Of a DNA stretch of 64,000 nt, positions 1-7,482 are shown one piece after another. The notes under the pieces were generated by a model, which saw nothing but the letters and a program-made list of their open reading frames with translations, ran no database searches and was not told where the DNA came from. Each line of letters begins with the position of its first letter. Position 1 is the stretch's first letter. Source of the stretch: Scatosoma sp045650185 (lineage in GTDB: Bacteria > Bacillota > Clostridia > Christensenellales > Borkfalkiaceae); NCBI GenBank assembly GCA_045650185.1, contig JAZRQY010000001.1:1-64000 (forward strand). Direction: 5' to 3'. The position numbers and the translations under genes were made by a program.

Positions 1-1
1 C

Positions 2-262
2 GAAAACGGCGTAGAGTACTTCTCCGTTGCAAGCGGTGGTGGTACGGGCAGAACGCTTCACCCCGACAACATGGCTGCAGGTCCTGCATCCTACGGTATG
101 ACGGATACGATGGGTAGAATGCACTCCGACGCACAGTTCGCAGGTTCTTCGTCCGTTCCTGCTCACGTAGAAATGATGGGCTTGATCGGTGCAGGTAACA
201 ACCCCATGGTTGGTATGACGGTTGCTTGCGCAGTTGCTATCGAAGAAGCAATGAAAGCATAA
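2..262 (+). CDS. GGGtGRT-family protein, C-terminal part (gene cut by window edge)
   Basis: The reading frame is open from the left edge to a TAA at 260-262, giving the last 86 residues. Residues near the edge contain the GGGTGRTLHPDN motif that names the GGGtGRT protein family (Pfam, as I recall it), followed by a Gly/Met-rich stretch with GAGNNPMVGMT and an Ala-rich C-terminal helix. The family is found in anaerobic Firmicutes and has no established function that I know of. The upstream part of the gene lies outside the window, so its start and operon cannot be judged. A strong terminator follows directly, so it is the last gene of its unit. Confidence 0.8.
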   Translation, partial: ENGVEYFSVASGGGTGRTLHPDNMAAGPASYGMTDTMGRMHSDAQFAGSSSVPAHVEMMGLIGAGNNPMVGMTVACAVAIEEAMKA

Positions 263-284
263 AACTTATAGCAAAATAAGAATA

Positions 285-320
285 AAGGACTTCTATGTGT
301 AGAAGTCCTTATTTTTTTTT
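285..320 (+). terminator. Intrinsic terminator after the GGGtGRT gene
   Basis: A perfect 10-bp stem (AAGGACTTCT / AGAAGTCCTT) with a 6-nt loop is followed by a run of T residues. It lies 22 bp after the stop codon. Confidence 0.93.
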
Positions 321-341
321 ATACTTTTTTGTTTATAAATA

Positions 342-370
342 TTGATATTTTTTAAATAACGTGTTATAAT
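342..370 (+). promoter_or_regulatory. Sigma-A promoter of the SPFH operon
   Basis: TTGATA at 342-347 and TATAAT at 365-370 are separated by 17 bp. Transcription should start near 377, so the mRNA has a leader of about 235 nt before the first gene. That leader folds extensively (see the next two entries). Confidence 0.8.
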
Positions 371-377
371 AAATATG

Positions 378-541
378 CCAAACTAATTGAATTATGGAAA
401 TTGTGAGGGGTATTCTCTTTTTTTATAGGGATAGTATACTCATTTTTTGCGCATGTTCATTTATAGAATTTGATAAAATGCAAATTCCGCTTAAATGAAT
501 ATGTGTGGTTTATCCCTATTTCCATTTTAAGATTAGTTTGG
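378..541 (+). promoter_or_regulatory. Long structured leader element, riboswitch-like or hairpin element
   Basis: The leader begins with a long closing helix: 378-400 pairs with 519-541 (10-11 bp, an internal loop, then 7 bp). Nested inside are 425-433 with 511-519 (ATAGGGATA / TATCCCTAT), about 451-463 with 492-505 (CATGTTCATTTA-type pairing with wobbles), and a perfect 7-bp hairpin GAATTTG / CAAATTC around 466-487. It starts about one base after the predicted transcription start and is followed by an intrinsic terminator, then the ribosome binding site. That is the layout of a transcriptional riboswitch or attenuator. I do not recognise a known aptamer class. A palindromic insertion element remains possible. 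Confidence 0.55.
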
Positions 542-564
542 CGACGATTGGAGTTTGTGTTTTT

Positions 565-597
565 ATGCGCTGGCTTCGGTCGGCGCATTTTTTATTT
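565..597 (+). terminator. Leader terminator just upstream of the SPFH gene
   Basis: A 10-bp stem (ATGCGCTGGC / GTCGGCGCAT, with wobbles) is closed by a TTCG tetraloop at 575-578 and followed by TTTTTTATTTT. The ribosome binding site AGGAGG starts at 601, immediately after. Read-through is therefore needed to express the operon from the promoter at 342, which makes this a likely regulated terminator. Confidence 0.85.
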
Positions 598-610
598 TCT
601 AGGAGGATTT

Positions 611-1837
611 ATGGCAAAAATAGCAGACATTATCAAATATGAAGGCGATAATAGCACCTTTATATGGAAGCACCCGTGTGAAGACTTTAATTCCTTGACA
701 CAGCTTATCGTTCACGAATCGCAAGAAGCCATCTTCTTTATGAACGGTCAGGCATTAGACTTGTTTGGCGCAGGCAGACACACCCTTGAAACGCAAAATA
801 TTCCAAAACTTGGAAAAATCTTGAACCGTGTCACTGGAGATGGAACGCCGTTCCATTGTGAAGTGTACTTTATTAATAAAACCGAGCAGATGGCAATTAA
901 GTGGGGCACGGATAGTCGTGTACAATTTATCGAGCCGACGTATGGTTTCCCGATTTCAATCGGTGCAAGCGGTGAAATGACGCTTCGTGCGGCAGATTCC
1001 AGAAAGCTGTTATTAAAACTTGTGGGGACGGAAGGCAACCTTTCTCAAGCAAGGCTTGTTCAATATTTCCGCGCCTTTTTAATGACGAAAGTAAAAAGCT
1101 ACCTTGCGCAAACGATAAAATCAAAAAAAATCAACATCTTTGAAATTGACGAGAATTTGCAAGATCTTTCTATCGAGCTGAACGGAATGCTCCGAGCTGA
1201 TTTTGAAGATTATGGCGTAGCCCTTGAAAGGTTCTTTATAACGACAATTGTAAAACCTGAAGGCGAAGCGCAATATGAAAAATTCAAGTCCTTGCATTTC
1301 CGTCAATATGCAGATATAGCAGAAGCAAGATTAAAACAACAAACGGACATTATTTATGCGCAAACGGAAGCGCAAAAAGTTGTTATTGACTCACAGGCTC
1401 AAGCAACAAAGCGTGCTCAAGAAGGCTATACATATCAACAAGAACGTGGTTTTGATGTTGCTCAAGATATGGCACAAAATGAAGCAAGCGGACAATTTGC
1501 CAATATGGGTATTGGTCTTGGAATGATGGCGGGCGTTGGCGGAACAATGGCAGGTGTCGTTGGCGGTGCAATGAATGACGCCTTAAACGGCGCGCCTACA
1601 AACCAAACAAAATGCGCGAAATGTGGAGCAATTCTTCCAATTAATGCAAAATTTTGCTTGGAATGTGGCGAAAAGATTATGCAAACCAATACCGTTGTTT
1701 GTCCTGAATGTGGAAAAACAGTAATAAAAGGCAAGTTTTGCCCCGAATGCGGTCACAAATTCGTAAGCGTTTGCCCTAAATGTGGCGCAGAAGTAAAAGG
1801 CGGTAAATTCTGCCTTGAATGTGGCGAAAAATTATAA
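611..1837 (+). CDS. SPFH-domain (YdjI-like) protein with C-terminal zinc ribbons
   Basis: A 408-residue protein. Residues 1 to about 240 resemble the SPFH/virion-core-like family (YdjI type). A short Ala/Gln-rich helix (AQTEAQKVVIDSQAQATKRAQ) and a Gly/Met-rich segment follow. The C-terminus carries three CxxC...CxxC zinc ribbons (CAKCG/CLECG, CPECG/CPECG, CPKCG/CLECG). The ATG at 611 was chosen because AGGAGG lies at 601-606; an upstream in-frame ATG at 470 falls inside the structured leader. It is the first gene of an operon with the membrane protein and the CFI-box protein downstream. SPFH proteins scaffold membrane complexes and often respond to envelope stress. A role of that kind here is inference. 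Confidence 0.85.
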   Translation: MAKIADIIKYEGDNSTFIWKHPCEDFNSLTQLIVHESQEAIFFMNGQALDLFGAGRHTLETQNIPKLGKILNRVTGDGTPFHCEVYFINKTEQMAIKWGTDSRVQFIEPTYGFPISIGASGEMTLRAADSRKLLLKLVGTEGNLSQARLVQYFRAFLMTKVKSYLAQTIKSKKINIFEIDENLQDLSIELNGMLRADFEDYGVALERFFITTIVKPEGEAQYEKFKSLHFRQYADIAEARLKQQTDIIYAQTEAQKVVIDSQAQATKRAQEGYTYQQERGFDVAQDMAQNEASGQFANMGIGLGMMAGVGGTMAGVVGGAMNDALNGAPTNQTKCAKCGAILPINAKFCLECGEKIMQTNTVVCPECGKTVIKGKFCPECGHKFVSVCPKCGAEVKGGKFCLECGEKL

Positions 1838-1848
1838 GGAGGCAAACA

Positions 1849-2553
1849 ATGAAAAAGAATTTTAAGTATTTTGGTATTACTTGGATAGTCGGTTTTATTA
1901 TTTTTAACGCTATTACGTTTTTAATTCCTAACGAGGTTTTTGGCGTAACCCGTTTTGATAAAGGCGTTTTTTGGATAGCATATGCACTTATTACCTTATC
2001 GTTTATCGCTCAGCTTATCACGGCGTATAAATTTATTAAAGGTGATAGCAAAGAAAAAATGTTCTTAAATATTCCGTTGTTAAGAACGGGTTATATGGCA
2101 ATTATCGTTTCAATAATCGTTGGAATGGTCTTTATGATATTCCCCGTGCTTCCTGCTTGGATAGGTGCTATTGTATGTCTGCTTATTGCAGGATATTTCG
2201 TAATTGCTTGCGTTAAGGCTTCTGCCGTAGCAAACATTGTCGCGGATATCGATGCGAAAGTGAAAACGAAAACGGCGTTTATGCGAATGGCTGTGGTAGA
2301 GGCAGAGAGCATCATGTCGCGCGCAACCACGGAAGAAATGAAACTGGAAACGAAAAAGGTTTACGAGGCGTTAAAATACAGCGACCCGATGTCAAATCCT
2401 GCGCTTGATGATATTGAACAAGAAATAGATAGCGGCTTGAAAGAATTAAAGAAAGTAGTTGTCGGCATTGATAGTGAAAAAGTTTGCAATATCGTGACGG
2501 AATTGTTATTGAATATTAAAGAAAGAAACAATAAATGTAAATTATTTAAATAA
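1849..2553 (+). CDS. Four-helix membrane protein of unknown function
   Basis: A 234-residue protein that starts 11 bp after the SPFH gene, with its AAGGAGGC ribosome binding site overlapping that gene's end. The N-terminal half has about four hydrophobic segments (around residues 9-25, 38-60, 78-98 and 102-125). The rest is a charged, mostly helical cytoplasmic region, with a heptad-like stretch near its end. I recognise no family. Its position between two zinc-ribbon proteins suggests that it anchors or partners the SPFH assembly at the membrane. The ATG at 1849 is preferred over an upstream in-frame codon at 1819 because of the ribosome binding site. Confidence 0.75.
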   Translation: MKKNFKYFGITWIVGFIIFNAITFLIPNEVFGVTRFDKGVFWIAYALITLSFIAQLITAYKFIKGDSKEKMFLNIPLLRTGYMAIIVSIIVGMVFMIFPVLPAWIGAIVCLLIAGYFVIACVKASAVANIVADIDAKVKTKTAFMRMAVVEAESIMSRATTEEMKLETKKVYEALKYSDPMSNPALDDIEQEIDSGLKELKKVVVGIDSEKVCNIVTELLLNIKERNNKCKLFK

Positions 2554-2573
2554 AACGAGGGAGAAATAAACAA

Positions 2574-3806
2574 ATGAAACAATTAACCTGTGAAATGTGT
2601 GGCGGTGTAGATTTGATTAAACAAGATGGAGTTTTTGTTTGTCAAAATTGCGGGATGAAATATTCCCTTGAGGAAGCAAAAAAGATGATGATTGAAGGGA
2701 CTGTAGATGTGCAAGGTACGGTAAAAGTTGATAATTCTGCTTTCGTAGAGAGATACTTGCAAAATGCCCGCCGTGCAAAGCAAAAAGAAGATTGGCCGGA
2801 AACAGAAAAATATTATAATATGGTCGAACAAAACGATCCGACCAATATTGAAGCGATTTTTTACAGTACATTTGCGCGGGTAAAGCAGGCTTTATTGGAA
2901 CCAGAAACGCGTGACAAAAGACAAAGTGTTTTTAACATATTAGAAAAAAGTGTATCTGTAATAGATGATAACTATGATAAAACAAACGAAGCGCATCAAA
3001 AAATATTATCCGAAATATATGAAGATATTAAAAATTTATATAAGGGCACGATTGTTCCAACTACACACTTGCAGGAATACGTAACAAGAAATGGTTATGG
3101 CGTTATTGTAGACCGAAACCAGATTCTTGAGAACGATTCCTTGTTGACCACTTATAGTATGATTAACAATGTTCTCAAGGCTTATATGGATTCATTGGCT
3201 AATATTATTATAGAGCATTCTTGCGAAGCTGCTAAAAAAGTTTTCGTGGGAAATCTGCTGGATTTACCTTTTGATTCCCCGATTTTTGAAAAGGTTTTAG
3301 GACATATTGACGGTTATTTAACACCAAGCGATAGCTGTGCTAAGATTGCTGCGCAAGTAAATATAGGCGAGCAGAGTTCGCTTATAGATATTAATCTACA
3401 AATAGATGGATTGGCAAAAAAAATCTGCCCGTTTTATGTGAGAGATGGAAGATTATGGCAAGAAGCTAGAGATAAGGTATTTGATGAATTAAGAAAAACG
3501 AATCCTGGGAATAATGCATTAAAGCCAACAAGTAGCGGTGGTTGCTACGTTGCAACTTGTGTATACGGTTCTTACGATTGTCCGCAGGTTTGGACGTTGA
3601 GAAGATACCGCGATGATACGCTTGGCTCAACTTGGTATGGTCGAGCGTTCATTCGTACCTATTATGCAATTAGCCCCACGCTTGTAAAGTGGTTCGGTAA
3701 AACAAAATGGTTTAAGAAGATGTGGAAAGGCAAACTTGACCGTATGGTTAAGAAATTGCAAAATAAAGGTGTAGAGGACACTCCTTACGAAGATAAGGAA
3801 TGGTAA
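2574..3806 (+). CDS. TFIIB-type zinc-finger protein with C-terminal CFI-box domain
   Basis: A 410-residue protein. The N-terminus has a zinc finger (CEMCGG ... CQNCGMKYS) followed by EEAKKMM, as in Firmicutes proteins that start with a short TFIIB-like ribbon. A helical middle region of about 270 residues looks TPR-like near residues 60-100. The C-terminal 80 residues begin with CYVATCVYGSYDCP and run on through LVKWFGKTKWF, which matches the CFI-box C-terminal domain as I know it. The spacing of 20 bp from the membrane-protein gene and the shared terminator put it in the same operon. The biochemical function is unknown. Confidence 0.8.
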   Translation: MKQLTCEMCGGVDLIKQDGVFVCQNCGMKYSLEEAKKMMIEGTVDVQGTVKVDNSAFVERYLQNARRAKQKEDWPETEKYYNMVEQNDPTNIEAIFYSTFARVKQALLEPETRDKRQSVFNILEKSVSVIDDNYDKTNEAHQKILSEIYEDIKNLYKGTIVPTTHLQEYVTRNGYGVIVDRNQILENDSLLTTYSMINNVLKAYMDSLANIIIEHSCEAAKKVFVGNLLDLPFDSPIFEKVLGHIDGYLTPSDSCAKIAAQVNIGEQSSLIDINLQIDGLAKKICPFYVRDGRLWQEARDKVFDELRKTNPGNNALKPTSSGGCYVATCVYGSYDCPQVWTLRRYRDDTLGSTWYGRAFIRTYYAISPTLVKWFGKTKWFKKMWKGKLDRMVKKLQNKGVEDTPYEDKEW

Positions 3807-3841
3807 TATTCGATTAAAAATCTTTAAATTTAATAAAAATA

Positions 3842-3886
3842 AGGCGTATCGTGGGGCAGAACCCTGTGATACGCCTATATTTTATA
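3842..3886. terminator. Bidirectional terminator between CFI-box gene and mnmA
   Basis: A 9-bp stem (AGGCGTATC / GATACGCCT) is flanked by T-rich sequence on both strands, so it can end both the operon from the left and mnmA from the right. Confidence 0.85.
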
Positions 3887-3920
3887 TGATTGTATTGTAT
3901 GTTGCAGATGAAAGTTGATT

Positions 3921-5000
3921 TCAATATTCTGCGGATTCAATCACGCCGCCGCCGAGGCAGTTTTCGCCGTCGTACAATACTGCGTATTGTCCTTCGGTAA
4001 CTGCGCGTTGCGGTTCAACAAAGTCAATATGCACCGTATCGTCGTCGTTGATGTGCACGCGAACGGCTTGTTCGTCCTGCCGATAGCGGAATTTTGCCGT
4101 GCAAGAAAAATCCCTTATCGCTGGCTTTTGCGGTATCCAGTTAAATCCGCTCACCTCGCAGGATTTAGAATAGAGTGGACTTTCATCGCCGTGTGAAACG
4201 TACAAAACGTTGTTCTGCAAATCCTTTTTGACGACAAACCAACGGCCTTGTTCGCCTTTCATGCCGCCGAGGTCCAAGCCTCTGCGTTGACCGAGGGTGT
4301 AATACATCAACCCTGCGTGTTCGCCGACCTGCTTTCCCGAAAGGTCTAAAATCTTGCCGGGTCGCGCAGGCAAATAGTTGCTTAAAAACTGCTTAAAGTT
4401 CCTTTCCCCGATAAAACAAATACCCGTGCTGTCTTTCTTCTTTGCGGTCGCAAGCCCGTTTTCAAGGGCGATTCTGCGGATTTCCGACTTCTCCATGTCC
4501 TGCAGGGGGAAGAGTACGTCTTTCAGCTGTTCTTGCGACAGTTGGTTTAAGAAATAGGTCTGGTCTTTGTTCTGGTCGCGTGCTTTTTGCAACAAATGCA
4601 CGCCGTTTTCGTGTGTAATTTTACAGTAATGCCCCGTAGCGATATAGTCTGCGCCTAAGCGTTTCGCCTCTTCGAGGAAGGGGCCAAACTTGATTTCACG
4701 GTTGCAGAGCACGTCGGGGTTCGGCGTGCGCCCAGCCGCATATTCTGCAAGGAAGTAGGAGAAGACTCGGTCCATATATTCCTTTGCGAAATTGACGGTA
4801 TAGTAGGGGATATCGATAAGGGAGCAAACTCTACGCACGTCTGCGTAGTCGTCCTCAGCGGTACAACAACCGTTTTCGTCGTTTTCTTCCCAGTTCAGCA
4901 TATATAAGCCTATGACGTTATAGCCTTGCTGTTTTAATAAGAGGGCGGCAACAGAGCTATCTACGCCACCGCTCATACCGATAACAACCGTTTTAGACAT
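3921..5000 (-). CDS. mnmA: tRNA-specific 2-thiouridylase MnmA
   Basis: MnmA activates U34 of Lys, Glu and Gln tRNAs with ATP and inserts sulfur relayed from a cysteine desulfurase. The 359-residue protein has the PP-loop SGGVDSS near its start, the catalytic cysteine in NPDVLCN and the second, disulfide-forming cysteine in STGICFIGER. The length is typical. The ATG at 5000 (MSKTVV) is preferred over one at 5045 because GAGGTG sits at the right distance upstream and homologues start there. It is transcribed alone, away from mgtC. A cysteine desulfurase that could feed it is encoded at 18.5 kb. Confidence 0.96.
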   Translation of the reverse strand: MSKTVVIGMSGGVDSSVAALLLKQQGYNVIGLYMLNWEENDENGCCTAEDDYADVRRVCSLIDIPYYTVNFAKEYMDRVFSYFLAEYAAGRTPNPDVLCNREIKFGPFLEEAKRLGADYIATGHYCKITHENGVHLLQKARDQNKDQTYFLNQLSQEQLKDVLFPLQDMEKSEIRRIALENGLATAKKKDSTGICFIGERNFKQFLSNYLPARPGKILDLSGKQVGEHAGLMYYTLGQRRGLDLGGMKGEQGRWFVVKKDLQNNVLYVSHGDESPLYSKSCEVSGFNWIPQKPAIRDFSCTAKFRYRQDEQAVRVHINDDDTVHIDFVEPQRAVTEGQYAVLYDGENCLGGGVIESAEY

Positions 5001-5207
5001 ACACACCTCGCGCGGCGAATTGCAAGAGAAGTGCCGATAAGACAATTGCTTGCAAAATTCGTCAAAGTAATTTCATTCTCGTAAAATATTATAACACAAA
5101 TATAGGCAAAAAGAAAACAAAAAACGACTATTAGCGGCTACCTTTTTGCGAAATTGCAGTTTTTTCTCATAAATTAAAATAAAAACTCTTTTTTTTCAAT
5201 AACTGTA

Positions 5208-5236
5208 TTGACAGAACGCAAGAAATAATGTATAAT
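5208..5236 (+). promoter_or_regulatory. Consensus sigma-A promoter of mgtC
   Basis: TTGACA at 5208-5213 and TATAAT at 5231-5236 match the consensus exactly with a 17-bp spacer. On the opposite strand, a TATAAT-like -10 for mnmA lies at 5088-5093. Confidence 0.92.
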
Positions 5237-5271
5237 AGCATAAAATAATAGAAAGTTAGGGGGTGTGGACC

Positions 5272-5952
5272 GTGACTTTATGGGAATTTTTAACGGAATG
5301 CTTTAAAATAAAAGAAGTTTACTACTTATTTAGTTTGTTGCTTGCGGCGATTTTAGGTTGCGCAATCGGTATCGAGAGAAAGTGCAGGGCAAAAGAAGCT
5401 GGTATGCGTACTCATACCGTCGTATGCTTTGGCGCGGCGCTCATGATGTTGATTTCCGTATATGGGTTTGAAGGCTCTAAGGCTGACCCTGCGCGTCTTG
5501 CGGCGCAGATTGTTGCCGGCGTAGGTTTCCTCGGCGCTGGTATCATTGTATACCGCAAAAACGAGGTACACGGCTTGACGACAGCGGCGGGTGTTTGGAC
5601 GACAGCTGGTATCGGTATGGCGTGCGGCGGCGGTATGTGGCTGCTTGCGATCGGCGCGACTATTATGCTTATCTTCTTCCAGTGGCTGTTCCATCGCAAA
5701 TGGAAAATCTTTAAGCAGAAAAAACATTATATCGTTCGTATCGTATTCGAACAGCGCACGGACGAGCGTGAACAGATTAAGCAAATTTTCGAAACGGATC
5801 GTTATAACAGCTTGGTAATCGACCGTGAGGGCGATAAGCTCGTTTATCACGCAAAGCTGTATACTGATATCGAATATTCTTCTTCGCAGTTGAACGAGAT
5901 TATCGAAACGCATCCGTTTATCTACACCTTGGAACGTGAAGATGATAATTAA
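5272..5952 (+). CDS. mgtC: MgtC/SapB family membrane protein
   Basis: A 226-residue protein with about four N-terminal membrane segments, the family signature GIERKCRAKEAGMRTHTVV and QIVAGVGFLGAGII, and a C-terminal cytoplasmic ACT-like domain of about 80 residues. Members influence Mg2+ starvation responses and membrane potential; the direct activity is debated. I favour the GTG at 5272, with AGGGGG at 5258-5263, over the GTG at 5263, which would overlap the ribosome binding site. It is monocistronic, with a consensus promoter and its own terminator. Confidence 0.9.
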   Translation: MTLWEFLTECFKIKEVYYLFSLLLAAILGCAIGIERKCRAKEAGMRTHTVVCFGAALMMLISVYGFEGSKADPARLAAQIVAGVGFLGAGIIVYRKNEVHGLTTAAGVWTTAGIGMACGGGMWLLAIGATIMLIFFQWLFHRKWKIFKQKKHYIVRIVFEQRTDEREQIKQIFETDRYNSLVIDREGDKLVYHAKLYTDIEYSSSQLNEIIETHPFIYTLEREDDN

Positions 5953-5969
5953 TCTTTGATTAAAATAAA

Positions 5970-5998
5970 ACGAGCCGAAAAAATCGGCTCGTTTTTTT
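5970..5998 (+). terminator. Intrinsic terminator after mgtC
   Basis: A 9-bp stem (ACGAGCCGA / TCGGCTCGT) followed by seven T residues. Confidence 0.93.
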
Positions 5999-6048
5999 AT
6001 ATAATCAAGGCTGTAGGCTTTTAAGTTCTTTTAATAATGACCTGCATC

Positions 6049-6103
6049 GGGGGGCGGGATTTCATCGCATAGCGATTTCATCCGCGCAGCGGATTTATTC
6101 CGA
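6049..6103 (+). repeat. Left copy of a 55-bp direct repeat flanking the four-helix-bundle gene
   Basis: The copy is nearly identical to 6597-6651 in the same orientation (one single-base gap and one substitution). It contains the small palindrome GATTTCATCGC-ATA-GCGATTTCATC. It overlaps the 3' end of the gene at 6078-6446, so the last residues and stop codon of that protein are encoded inside the repeat. Confidence 0.85.
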
Positions 6104-6446
6104 CCATATTTTGTTTTGTGGTATTGATTGAAGAAATCAACATTCTTCTGATAGCACCGCAGTTGTGAAGAAGTAACTTCACAATTTCGTCAGTAAAAAT
6201 CTCCGACTTTAGCATAAGCTCAAGCCAATATTCTGTTTCATAACATTCTTTAAGAGCAATCTGCAATTTTGAAACAAAGTCTGCTTTGCTATGAGCATAC
6301 TTTGCCTCTCTTATATTTGCACCGATAGAAGTTGCGCTTCTCTCCAACTGATTGATAAGGGAATAGTGACCTTTTATTTCATCGGTCATCTTTAATACTT
6401 TTACCGCAAAATTGATTGATAAATCTGCAAGCTTGTTTTCCGCCAT
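6078..6446 (-). CDS. Four-helix bundle protein (S23/IVP family)
   Basis: A 122-residue protein of the family first described as encoded by intervening sequences in 23S rRNA genes and related in fold to the Avd protein of diversity-generating retroelements. Visible signatures are LERSATSIGANIREA, the KADFVSKLQIALKECYETEYWL helix and a C-terminal LINTTKQN-like helix. GAGGTGG precedes the ATG at 6446. No reverse transcriptase or template repeat is nearby, so a DGR is unlikely. The gene sits between direct repeats and a hairpin array, which suggests a mobile cassette. Its C-terminal tail (GINPLRG) is read from the left repeat. Confidence 0.88.
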   Translation of the reverse strand: MAENKLADLSINFAVKVLKMTDEIKGHYSLINQLERSATSIGANIREAKYAHSKADFVSKLQIALKECYETEYWLELMLKSEIFTDEIVKLLLHNCGAIRRMLISSINTTKQNMVGINPLRG

Positions 6447-6498
6447 AATAACCACCTCTTGGTATAAGTATAACATAAACGCAGTAGAAAAGCAAGAA

Positions 6499-6580
6499 TG
6501 AAATCCTGCTTTGCAGGATGAAATCCAAATAAGTTTGGATGAAATCTTCATCCTAGGGCTTCAGATGAAATTAAATCCGC
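6499..6580. repeat. Array of GATGAAATC units separated by short hairpins
   Basis: The 9-mer GATGAAATC (or a one-base variant) recurs about every 20 bp upstream of the four-helix gene. The units are separated by mini-hairpins such as CCTGC-TTT-GCAGG and CCAAA-TAAG-TTTGG. The reverse complement of the unit, GATTTCATC, is present in both flanking direct repeats, so the whole cassette uses one motif in both orientations. Confidence 0.75.
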
Positions 6581-6596
6581 CCGTTTCAACCCCGCG

Positions 6597-6651
6597 GGGG
6601 CGGGATTTCATCGCATAGCGATTTCATCCGCGCTAGCGGATTTATCCCGAC
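6597..6651 (+). repeat. Right copy of the 55-bp direct repeat
   Basis: Partner of 6049-6103. The two copies enclose about 490 bp with the four-helix gene and the hairpin array. Confidence 0.85.
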
Positions 6652-6668
6652 GAAGGCGGATTTAATTG

Positions 6669-6706
6669 AAAAAGACCCAAGATTGAACACAATCTTGGGC
6701 CTTTTT
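6669..6706 (-). terminator. Intrinsic terminator after tRNA-Val
   Basis: On the minus strand an 11-bp stem (GGCCCAAGATT / AATCTTGGGTC, one wobble) is followed by five T residues, directly downstream of the tRNA. Confidence 0.9.
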
Positions 6707-6707
6707 C

Positions 6708-6784
<77 letters not shown>

Positions 6785-6898
6785 AAAAGAAACTTGCTTG
6801 TTACAGCTTGTTTATTATACCAAAAGAATTGTCGTTCGTCAATGGTTTTCGTTTACTTTTTAAAAGAAAATAAAAAAATAATACTTTTTCTCATTCCC

Positions 6899-6927
6899 TT
6901 GACTTTTTGGGAAATAAGAGATATAAT
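6899..6927 (+). promoter_or_regulatory. Sigma-A promoter of the Lrp-type gene
   Basis: TTGACT at 6899-6904 and TATAAT at 6922-6927 with a 17-bp spacer. The ribosome binding site AAGGAGG follows within a few bases. Confidence 0.88.
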
Positions 6928-6949
6928 AATAAGGAGGTAGGAAGAGATT

Positions 6950-7423
6950 ATGAGAAAAGTTGACGTACCAAATCGTTTCAATATTGATGATATCGACAGA
7001 CAGATTTTATCCCTGATGAAGGACGATGCTCGCATTTCCTTGAAAAGCTTAGCGGAGCATACCTATCTTTCCTCTACGGCAGTTTCGGCGAGAATTGAAA
7101 AGCTGGAGCGCGCAGGATATATCCAAGGATATTTCACAAAAATCAACCCTGCCAAGTTTGACCTGGATATAAAAGCCTTTATCAGCTTGGAATTAGAGCC
7201 GATTCAGAAAAAGGACTTTTATCCGTACATTCAGTTGTGTGAAAACGTGGTGCAGTGCAGTTGCGTCACGGGCGAATATTCGATGCTAATCGAGGTGCTG
7301 TTCGGCAGTACGTCGGCGCTGGATAAATTTATCAACGAATTACAACATTTCGGCAGGACGAAAACGCAGATCGTTTTCTCTACTCCCGTAGAGCATCGAG
7401 ACGTTTTACCAAAAGAAGAATAA
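6950..7423 (+). CDS. Lrp/AsnC-family transcriptional regulator
   Basis: A 157-residue protein. The N-terminal helix-turn-helix (DDIDRQILSLMKDDARISLKSLA, then AVSARIEKLERAGYIQGY) and the C-terminal RAM/ActD-type effector domain (VVQCSCVTGEYSMLIEV) are both complete. Family members bind amino acids and act as octameric local or global regulators. The ligand and targets cannot be read from sequence. It is monocistronic, with its own promoter and terminator, and convergent with the PadR-fusion gene. Confidence 0.93.
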   Translation: MRKVDVPNRFNIDDIDRQILSLMKDDARISLKSLAEHTYLSSTAVSARIEKLERAGYIQGYFTKINPAKFDLDIKAFISLELEPIQKKDFYPYIQLCENVVQCSCVTGEYSMLIEVLFGSTSALDKFINELQHFGRTKTQIVFSTPVEHRDVLPKEE

Positions 7424-7430
7424 TAAATGT

Positions 7431-7469
7431 AAAGAGCTTGCGATAGAAAACCTATCGGCAAGCTCTTTT
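7431..7469. terminator. Terminator between the Lrp gene and the convergent PadR-fusion gene
   Basis: A long stem (AAAGAGCTTGC ... GCAAGCTCTTT with inner GATAG/CTATC pairing) is followed by T residues on the plus strand. The A-rich left side makes it usable in the other direction too. Confidence 0.88.
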
Positions 7470-7482
7470 TTTTGTATAAATT

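Noticed and set aside
470..610. N-terminal extension of the SPFH protein
   Set aside because: It lies in the structured leader and terminator, has no ribosome binding site, and the family begins at the ATG at 611.
6049..6651. Diversity-generating retroelement around the four-helix (Avd-like) gene
   Set aside because: No reverse transcriptase, template/variable repeat pair or target gene is present in the neighbourhood.
6499..6651. CRISPR array
   Set aside because: The repeated unit is only 9 bp with hairpin spacers of about 10 bp, and no cas gene is present.
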